Shown piece by piece: positions 5,887-10,103 of a stretch of DNA of 10,103 bases (the first letter of the stretch is position 1; the number at the start of each line of letters is the position of its first letter). This stretch comes from Pseudomonadota bacterium (GTDB lineage Bacteria; Desulfobacterota; Anaeroferrophillalia; Anaeroferrophillales; Tharpellaceae): assembly GCA_015486505.1 (NCBI GenBank), contig WFRP01000308.1, forward strand, positions 1-10,103, given 5' to 3'. The notes under the pieces are model-generated. The model did not search any database, had not been told where the DNA came from, and saw only the letters and a program-made list of their open reading frames with translations. Both the position numbers and the translations under genes were made by a program.

Positions 5887-7164
5887 ATGTTTATGGATAT
5901 GGAACCTTTTATATATAAAAATAATACTCGCTATTGTGAGGATGTTGCCCTTGCCGATATCGCGGCTGAATTTGGAACGCCCTGCTATGTTTACAGTAAG
6001 GCTTTTTTAAGCGCGCGGAGCCGGGCTTATCTTGAGGCTTTAGCCGGGCATAAGCATCTTGTCTGTTATTCAGTTAAGGCCGCATCTAATATTAACTTAT
6101 TGAAAATTCTTGGTGAATTGGGATTAGGCTGCGATATTGTTTCGGGCGGAGAGCTTTTTCGGGCAAAACTTGCCGGTATTCCCGGAGAAAAAATTGTCTA
6201 TTCCGGGGTCGGGAAGACGGCAGCGGAGATTCGTCAGGCTCTGGAGTATAAGATCCTTTTTTTCAATGTCGAATCCGCAGCCGAACTTCATTTAATCAAT
6301 CAGGTTGCCGCGGAGATGGCGGTGGTCGCGCCGGTTGCTATCCGGGTAAACCCCGATGTTGACCCGCTTACCCACCCCTATATTTCGACCGGACTGAAAG
6401 AGAACAAATTTGGTATTCCCATAGATGAAGCTGAAAGAATCTATCTGACAGCTAACGCGAAGCTGAAAAATATAAAGTTTGTCGGGGTTGACAGCCATAT
6501 CGGTTCGCAATTAACAAATTTAACACCTTTTCGTGACGCGGCACTGCGGCTCAGGGTCTTGATCGAGAAATTATCAGCTCAGGGTGTGGAATTAAAGTAT
6601 GTTGATTTAGGCGGGGGGTTAGGCATTAAATACGATAGTGAATCCGTGCCTGAGGTGCAACAACTTGCAGATATCTTTTTTGACGTATTTTCCGGCCTTG
6701 ATTTAACCATCGTTCTCGAGCCGGGCCGCTCTCTGGTCGGTAACAGCGCGGTAATGCTGACTAAGGTTCTGTATCTGAAACAGAGTCTGGAGAAAAATTT
6801 TGCTATTGTTGATGCGGGTATGAATGATTTGCTCAGGCCCTCGCTTTACGGAGCTTTTCAGAAGATTGATAAGGTTTGCCTTTTAGCAAATGGTTCTTCT
6901 GCTATTCCTCAATTAAATTATGACATTGTCGGACCGATTTGCGAATCCGGCGATTTCCTGGCAAAAGCGAGAGCGCTTCCCCAACTGGTGCAGGGTGATC
7001 TGTTAGCGGTCGGCAGTGCCGGGGCTTATGGCTTCTCTATGTCTTCTAATTACAATTCCCGAGCGCGGGCTGTGGAATTGTTGGTAGATGGATCTGCGGT
7101 TACGGTTATTCGTGAACGCGAAACTTACGAAGATTTAGTGAAAGGTGAAAATCTTGGCTGCTAA
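5887..7164 (+). CDS. lysA: Diaminopimelate decarboxylase
   Basis: LysA is a cytosolic PLP enzyme (fold type III, alanine-racemase-like barrel plus beta domain) that converts meso-diaminopimelate to L-lysine, the last step of lysine synthesis. Length 425 is typical. Features are GTPCYVYSKAFL at 30-41, CYSVKAASN with PLP-lysine Lys64, GCDIVSGGEL, VGVDSHIGSQL, DLGGGLGIKY, LEPGRSLVGN, DIVGPICESGDFLA with the active-site Cys of the partner subunit, and GAYGFSMSSNYNSR. ATG at 5887, 5893 and 5899 are all plausible starts. The first is kept because AAGG in the end of the repeat lies 13 bases upstream, a rather long spacing, so 5893 or 5899 cannot be excluded. The 3' end overlaps yicC. The repeat array separates it from the argH side of the cluster, so its expression may depend on read-through or a promoter in the array. 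Confidence 0.96.
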   Translation: MFMDMEPFIYKNNTRYCEDVALADIAAEFGTPCYVYSKAFLSARSRAYLEALAGHKHLVCYSVKAASNINLLKILGELGLGCDIVSGGELFRAKLAGIPGEKIVYSGVGKTAAEIRQALEYKILFFNVESAAELHLINQVAAEMAVVAPVAIRVNPDVDPLTHPYISTGLKENKFGIPIDEAERIYLTANAKLKNIKFVGVDSHIGSQLTNLTPFRDAALRLRVLIEKLSAQGVELKYVDLGGGLGIKYDSESVPEVQQLADIFFDVFSGLDLTIVLEPGRSLVGNSAVMLTKVLYLKQSLEKNFAIVDAGMNDLLRPSLYGAFQKIDKVCLLANGSSAIPQLNYDIVGPICESGDFLAKARALPQLVQGDLLAVGSAGAYGFSMSSNYNSRARAVELLVDGSAVTVIRERETYEDLVKGENLGC

Positions 7165-8071
7165 TCTTATGAGTATGACCGGTTACGGGGAGGCGGCCGC
7201 CGCCATTGGAAATTATCAATGGCGCTGTGTCGTGCAGTCGGTAAACAGTCGTAATCTTGATATAAGGTTTCGTTTTCCTGCCGCTTTATCGGTTTTAGAG
7301 ATCAGGTTGCGAAAGGAAGCGCAAAAATTTGTCCGCCGGGGCAAGGTGGATGTCAGCTTTTCGTATGCGCTCTCGGGAGGAGATGGAGACGAAATCCTTA
7401 GCGCTTACTTTAACCCGGAGTGGGTGGCCGGATTCTGCCGCGCCGGAGAGGAGTTGCTTGATTCACTGGATTGGCAGGCAAATGCCGCCCTGCGGGCTTC
7501 TATCTTAAAGAGCGCTTTTTCCCAGCGGGAGGCTTTTGCCGATACTGAACTTAAGATTGATTGCGCCGCGGACAAACTTATTCTATTATTCGATGCCGCG
7601 TTGAAAAAGCACGCTGAATCACGCAAACTTGAAGGTGAAGAACTGGGGCTTGATCTCATTAATCGTCTTACGCTGCTGGATGATTTTATTGCCGCCATCA
7701 GCGAGAAAGCTCAGTCTATGCCTGAAATTTTCCGGGAAAGAATCAAGCACAGGATTGAAGTCCTTATTGCCGATAAACAGTTTGACCTCGATCACTCCCG
7801 CCTGGCGCAGGAGGTCGCGCACCTTATCGATAAAGCTGATATTTCAGAGGAGATTGTCCGTTTCAAAGCGCATATAGTCCAATTTCGAGCGGAGATCAAT
7901 GAGTCTTCAACCGAGAGAAAGGGGAAAAAACTCGAATTTATCGTCCAGGAGATGTTGCGTGAGGTCAATACCGTCGGCTCCAAGGCGAATCTGCTCGAGA
8001 TTACCCGTTCCGTGGTTGAAGTAAAGAATGAATTAGAAAAAATCCGGGAGCAGGTGCAGAATATTGTCTAA
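7154..8071 (+). CDS. yicC: YicC/YloC-family endoribonuclease
   Basis: YicC-family proteins carry an N-terminal YicC domain and a C-terminal DUF1732 domain. Work on E. coli YicC and B. subtilis YloC links the family to endoribonuclease activity and small-RNA turnover. Here MSMTGYGEAAA opens the family N-terminus, NSRNLDIRFRFP follows, and the conserved C-terminal block is GKKLEFIVQEMLREVNTVGS followed by KANLLEITRSVVEVKNELEKIREQVQNIV. I choose TTG 7154 because AAGGTGA at 7142-7148 sits five bases upstream. GTG 7145 would extend it by three residues but has a poor ribosome site. ATG 7169 gives the classical MSMTG start but is too far from that site. It overlaps the lysA stop, and gmk starts inside its last codons. 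The yicC-gmk pairing is widespread. Confidence 0.94.
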   Translation: MAANLMSMTGYGEAAAAIGNYQWRCVVQSVNSRNLDIRFRFPAALSVLEIRLRKEAQKFVRRGKVDVSFSYALSGGDGDEILSAYFNPEWVAGFCRAGEELLDSLDWQANAALRASILKSAFSQREAFADTELKIDCAADKLILLFDAALKKHAESRKLEGEELGLDLINRLTLLDDFIAAISEKAQSMPEIFRERIKHRIEVLIADKQFDLDHSRLAQEVAHLIDKADISEEIVRFKAHIVQFRAEINESSTERKGKKLEFIVQEMLREVNTVGSKANLLEITRSVVEVKNELEKIREQVQNIV

Positions 8072-8663
8072 GCATAAACCTTTTCTGCTGGTCTTTTCCG
8101 CCCCGTCCGGCTGCGGGAAGACCACATTGCTTAATAAGTTAAGAGAAAAATTTCCCGGTATCGGTTTTTCGGTATCGCATACGACGCGGCCTCGGCGTAG
8201 AGGTGAGGTTGACGGGGTTGATTATCATTTTGTCGATCAGGATAAATTTAAGCAAATGCGGGATGCCGGTTTGTTTGTCGAATCGGCCACGGTTCATCTT
8301 AACTCTTACGGGACTACATTTGCGGCAATTGATACCCTGCTGGCGGCCGGCAATGATGTAATCCTTGATATTGATGTGCAGGGAATGCGGCGATTGCAAG
8401 CTGCAAACCACTACGATTTTGTCTCAATTTTCATTATGCCGCCGGGTCTCGATGAACTCTCCTCGCGTCTGCGCTTACGCGATACGGATTCCGAGCAGGT
8501 GATCAAACAACGCTTAGCCAATGCCGTGGCAGAGATTAAAGCGGCCCCGCTTTATGATTATAATGTGGTTAACGATGATCTTGAGAATGCTTTTACGGAA
8601 CTTTCCGCGATCATTACCGCTGAAAGACTGCGGACATCACGCAATATTGAAAATTTCTCGTAA
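8064..8663 (+). CDS. gmk: Guanylate kinase
   Basis: Gmk phosphorylates GMP to GDP with ATP in the cytoplasm. The 199 residues show the P-loop APSGCGKTT at 13-21, the GMP-binding SHTTRPRRRGEVDGVDYHF at 38-56, and FVESATVHLNSYGT (71-84). DVILDIDVQGMRRLQ, RLRLRDTDSEQVIKQRL and the C-terminal ITAERLR follow. Two motif positions depart from the common forms: VHLNSYGT rather than VHGNYYGT, and RDTDSE rather than RGTDSE. The start TTG overlaps the yicC stop and has AGGTG at 8052-8056 upstream. The stop TAA is not native: it is the beginning of an inserted 240-bp element, and without that element the protein would end NFSI with a TAG from the next repeat. The effect is only one residue lost. Confidence 0.95.
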   Translation: MSKHKPFLLVFSAPSGCGKTTLLNKLREKFPGIGFSVSHTTRPRRRGEVDGVDYHFVDQDKFKQMRDAGLFVESATVHLNSYGTTFAAIDTLLAAGNDVILDIDVQGMRRLQAANHYDFVSIFIMPPGLDELSSRLRLRDTDSEQVIKQRLANAVAEIKAAPLYDYNVVNDDLENAFTELSAIITAERLRTSRNIENFS

Positions 8664-8899
8664 CTATTCAGCTCAACTTCATCTCTCCGATTTCCGGAGG
8701 GGGCGGGGGTGGCTTTTTGGAGCGGTTGCGGAAAGGATTTCGTCGTTTTTCGAAAGCGAGCGAGAGCCCATAAGCATTGCAACTGTTTGAGCGTAAGCGA
8801 GTTTTGCAATGCGGGCATAGTGAGTGTAAGGAAAAACAGAAATCTTAACGCCTAGCGGAGAAAAGCCGCACCCGACCCCAGGTTTGGCTGAATAGTTAC
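8660..8899 (+). mobile_element. Fold-back miniature transposable element (MITE-like)
   Basis: The 240-bp element is bounded by perfect 13-bp terminal inverted repeats, GTAACTATTCAGC (8660-8672) and GCTGAATAGTTAC (8887-8899). They are flanked by an 8-bp direct repeat AATTTCTC at 8652-8659 and 8900-8907, the mark of target duplication. Inside, arms pair further: GGGGGCGGGGGTGGCTTTTT against the complement of AAAAGCCGCACCCGACCCC, GATTTC and GTTTTTC on both arms, and a tip GCATTGCAA/TTGCAATGC (8774-8782, 8804-8812). Almost the whole element can therefore fold into one long imperfect hairpin. No transposase frame is present. It must be mobilised in trans by an enzyme making 8-bp duplications; the family cannot be told from this window. 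Confidence 0.85.
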
Positions 8900-8910
8900 A
8901 ATTTCTCAAT

Positions 8911-9044
8911 TTAGTGCCTTACAGGTTATTTTCTTGTTTTAAAACAAGAAAATGTTCTGATAAGAGCACTTATTTGCGCCCAACGGAAGTGCCCTTGGGT
9001 GCGGGCCGCAAGGCCCTGTTTGGGTTGCGGGACTTGTCCCCGCA
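8911..9044 (-). repeat. Multi-hairpin repeat, reverse orientation, palindromic-tip class
   Basis: Read on the minus strand this is a 134-bp unit, the same length and class as the copy at 5598-5731. It has outer stem AGTGC/GCACT and a 26-bp palindromic tip at 8928-8953. Its third stem is CCCAA/TTGGG where the other copy has CCCAG/CTGGG, a compensatory double change. Its right border (TTAG at 8911-8914) would have provided the original gmk stop codon. Confidence 0.92.
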
Positions 9045-9190
9045 TTAGTACCTTACAGGTTGTTTTCTGCACCAAAATAAGATTTAATAATCAGAAAATG
9101 TTCTGATAAGAGTACTTATTTGCGACCATCGGAAGTGCCCTTGGGTGCGGGCCAAAAAGGCTCGATTGGGTTGCGGGAGTTATTCCCGCA
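9045..9190 (-). repeat. Multi-hairpin repeat, reverse orientation, long-tip class
   Basis: This is the second reverse-oriented unit, directly joined to the one at 8911-9044. On the minus strand it runs from TGCGGGAATAACTCCCGCA to GGTACTAA. It has outer stem AGTAC/GTACT and a long tip related to those at 28-150 and 5732-5879. The GC-rich middle has drifted (GAGCC, T-run, GGCCC; the third stem is partly unpaired). With the MITE-like element it explains the gene-free stretch 8664-9224; only 9191-9224, the rpoZ leader, is left over. Confidence 0.9.
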
Positions 9191-9224
9191 TTAGATTGTA
9201 ATTGATTTGAATTAAGGAGTTATT

Positions 9225-9416
9225 ATGGCGCGAATTACGGTAGAGGACTGTATTGAAAAAGTTGAAAATCGGTTTGAGCTTATTGCTTTAGCGTCAACCA
9301 GAGCCAAACAGATTATCAAGACGAAGATCTCCCTGATTGAAAATCATAAGAACCGCCCGATTGTCATGGCACTGCGCGAAGTCGCCGCCGGTCGGGTGTG
9401 GCCGGAAGCCGATTGA
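9225..9416 (+). CDS. rpoZ: RNA polymerase omega subunit
   Basis: Omega binds the C-terminus of beta-prime, helps RNA polymerase assembly and forms part of a ppGpp-binding site in proteobacteria. The 63-residue protein has the family start MARITVEDCIEKVENRFELI, then ALASTRAKQI, and the conserved end NRPIVMALREVAAGRVW. It is shorter than the 91-residue E. coli protein, as in many deltaproteobacteria. AAGGAG at 9214-9219, five bases from ATG, is the strongest ribosome site in the window. rpoZ usually follows gmk closely; here two repeat units and a mobile element add about 530 bases between them. The stop codon lies within a small hairpin arm, and a parS site follows 20 bases later. Confidence 0.95.
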   Translation: MARITVEDCIEKVENRFELIALASTRAKQIIKTKISLIENHKNRPIVMALREVAAGRVWPEAD

Positions 9417-9466
9417 CTCTGGTTGGCTTGAGTCAATGTTTCACGTGAAACATTGACGGACTTTTT
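9412..9466 (+). terminator. Possible terminator with alternative hairpins after rpoZ
   Basis: ATTGACTC (9412-9419, includes the rpoZ TGA) can pair with GAGTCAAT (9430-9437). Alternatively, the arm at 9432-9444 pairs with 9445-9457 in the parS palindrome, which is followed a few bases later by CTTTTTC (9461-9467). Hairpin plus T-run resembles a weak intrinsic terminator. The stem is not GC-rich and the T-run is short, so termination may be incomplete. Confidence 0.4.
9432..9457. promoter_or_regulatory. parS: Chromosomal parS site (ParB/Spo0J binding)
   Basis: The core TGTTTCACGTGAAACA at 9437-9452 is identical to the classical 16-bp bacterial parS consensus. It sits inside a perfect 26-bp palindrome (9432-9457). 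ParB dimers load at parS as CTP-dependent clamps, spread along DNA and, with ParA and SMC, organise and segregate the origin region. Chromosomal parS sites cluster near oriC, so this segment is probably origin-proximal (inference). An exact 16-base match is not expected by chance in 10 kb. No parA or parB is in the window. Confidence 0.9.
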
Positions 9467-9467
9467 C

Positions 9468-9515
9468 TCTGTATCTCTGTAAGGGTGAATATCTGTATCT
9501 CTGTAAGGGTGAATA
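9468..9515 (+). repeat. Perfect 24-bp tandem duplication carrying a ribosome site
   Basis: Bases 9468-9491 and 9492-9515 are identical. Each copy contains AAGGGTGA (9481-9488 and 9505-9512). The second copy is the ribosome site of the gene starting at 9517; the first has no start codon at a useful distance. It looks like a slippage duplication in the leader. Confidence 0.92.
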
Positions 9516-9516
9516 A

Positions 9517-10103
9517 ATGAATGGCGGGTGGGAAGTAATCAAATTGCAGATAGCAACCCTGGGAGGGTTGCTATTTCTTTCTCTCGCAATAACCTGGGTA
9601 ATCCTTTATTACGTCAGGCTCCTGGATCACCCCAACGAAAGATCTTCCCATGAGCTGGCAACGCCAAAATGCGGTGGTGTCGGAATCGTCTGCAGCTTTG
9701 TCGCCGGAGTCTATCTCTCGCAACTCTGGGGCGGGAAATGCCTGGTGCCGGCGAATGTACTTTACGCCTTTATCGTTCCGGTCCTGTTGGTCGCCAGCGT
9801 TTCGCTGGCAGACGATATCCAGGAGCTTTCCCCGAAATTCAGACTGACCATACAGATTGCGGCCTCTCTCTTGTTCCTTTTTCTGATAAGATTCAGTCGG
9901 GTGGGGCAAGATACGAGTATCCCGTCATTAATCTTTGATGTGTTAACCGGGCTCGGAAGCATTATCTGGATCGTCGGTATGGCCAATTCATTCAATTTTA
10001 TGGACGGCATTGATGGTCTGGCGGCGGGGCAGGGATTGATCGCAGCGTTCTTCTTTGCCGTTATTCAATTAGGGCAGGGCAACTGTTTTTTGGGCTTTGT
10101 TTC
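9517..10103 (+). CDS. WecA/WbpL-like undecaprenyl-phosphate sugar-1-phosphate transferase (3' end outside window)
   Basis: The frame runs open from ATG 9517 to the window end (195 codons), so the protein is incomplete. It is a polytopic membrane protein of the MraY/WecA family, which transfers a HexNAc-1-phosphate from a UDP-sugar to undecaprenyl phosphate to start O-antigen, capsule or a similar glycan. Seen are a first membrane helix at about 10-33, RLLDHPNERSSHELATPKCG (34-53), SLADDIQELSPKFRL with Asp99-Asp100, and NSFNFMDGIDGLAAGQ with Asn160, Asp163 and Asp166, the metal and substrate motifs. Cys52 replaces the more usual Gly in TPRGGG. AAGGGTGA at 9505-9512 is the ribosome site. Whether it is WecA, WbpL or another branch cannot be decided without the C-terminal third. 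Confidence 0.9.
   Translation, partial: MNGGWEVIKLQIATLGGLLFLSLAITWVILYYVRLLDHPNERSSHELATPKCGGVGIVCSFVAGVYLSQLWGGKCLVPANVLYAFIVPVLLVASVSLADDIQELSPKFRLTIQIAASLLFLFLIRFSRVGQDTSIPSLIFDVLTGLGSIIWIVGMANSFNFMDGIDGLAAGQGLIAAFFFAVIQLGQGNCFLGFV

Noticed and set aside
8521..8909. Open frames on both strands over the MITE-like element (for example 8558-8818 and 8679-8909 on the minus strand)
   Set aside because: They lie within the fold-back repeat or antisense to gmk, have no ribosome site and no recognisable domain. They arise from stop-poor inverted arms.
8911..9190. Integron attC sites
   Set aside because: The imperfect inverted repeats recall attC, but the R and L core boxes are not convincing, there is no integrase, and no small cassette genes lie between units.
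9571..9909. 112-residue open frame on the minus strand
   Set aside because: It is antisense to the wecA-like gene, whose + strand frame has clear family motifs and a ribosome site. The minus frame has no recognisable domain.
1..10103. tRNA, rRNA, riboswitch upstream of lysA, or retron
   Set aside because: No tRNA cloverleaf, rRNA segment or lysine-riboswitch core was recognised; the space before lysA is entirely repeat units. No reverse transcriptase gene is present to support a retron.

Overview
This is a bacterial chromosomal window of mostly housekeeping genes, all on the + strand. The gene neighbourhoods (argH - lipoprotein - lysA, and yicC - gmk - rpoZ) and the Lgt, LysA and RpoZ sequence types look deltaproteobacterial (Desulfobacterota, Desulfuromonadia-like). 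That lineage is an inference from gene order and protein style, not a database result. TTG starts are frequent.

Layout. 1-150: end of a repeat array. 143-289: a C-terminal DUF2283 remnant fused to the repeat border. 305-2944: lgt and maf, then an AT-rich DUF4160/DUF2442 pair that separates them from yggS. 2950-4338: argH. 4373-5452: a lipoprotein with fibronectin-III-like domains, in the place where relatives carry a small LptM-type lipoprotein. 5453-5879: three tandem copies of a multi-hairpin repeat. 5887-8663: lysA, yicC and gmk, overlapping one another. 8660-8899: a fold-back miniature transposon. 8911-9190: two more repeat copies in reverse orientation. 9225-9416: rpoZ, followed by an exact ParB-binding parS site (9437-9452). 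A perfect 24-bp tandem duplication then leads into a WecA-like phosphosugar transferase cut by the window end.

How the genes fit together. lgt and the lipoprotein belong to envelope lipoprotein biogenesis. argH and lysA make the last steps of arginine and lysine synthesis. maf, yggS, yicC, gmk and rpoZ handle nucleotide hygiene, PLP homeostasis, RNA turnover, GMP phosphorylation and RNA polymerase assembly. The wecA-like gene starts a polysaccharide on undecaprenyl phosphate.

The most unusual content is non-coding. First, there is a modular repeat of about 123-148 bp, with six full copies and one partial copy here, sitting at gene borders of otherwise compact operons. Paired base changes preserve its stems, and its ends supply stop codons to flanking genes. 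Second, a 240-bp element with 13-bp terminal inverted repeats and an 8-bp target duplication has replaced the last codons of gmk. Third, the canonical parS site implies a ParABS system and a likely origin-proximal position.
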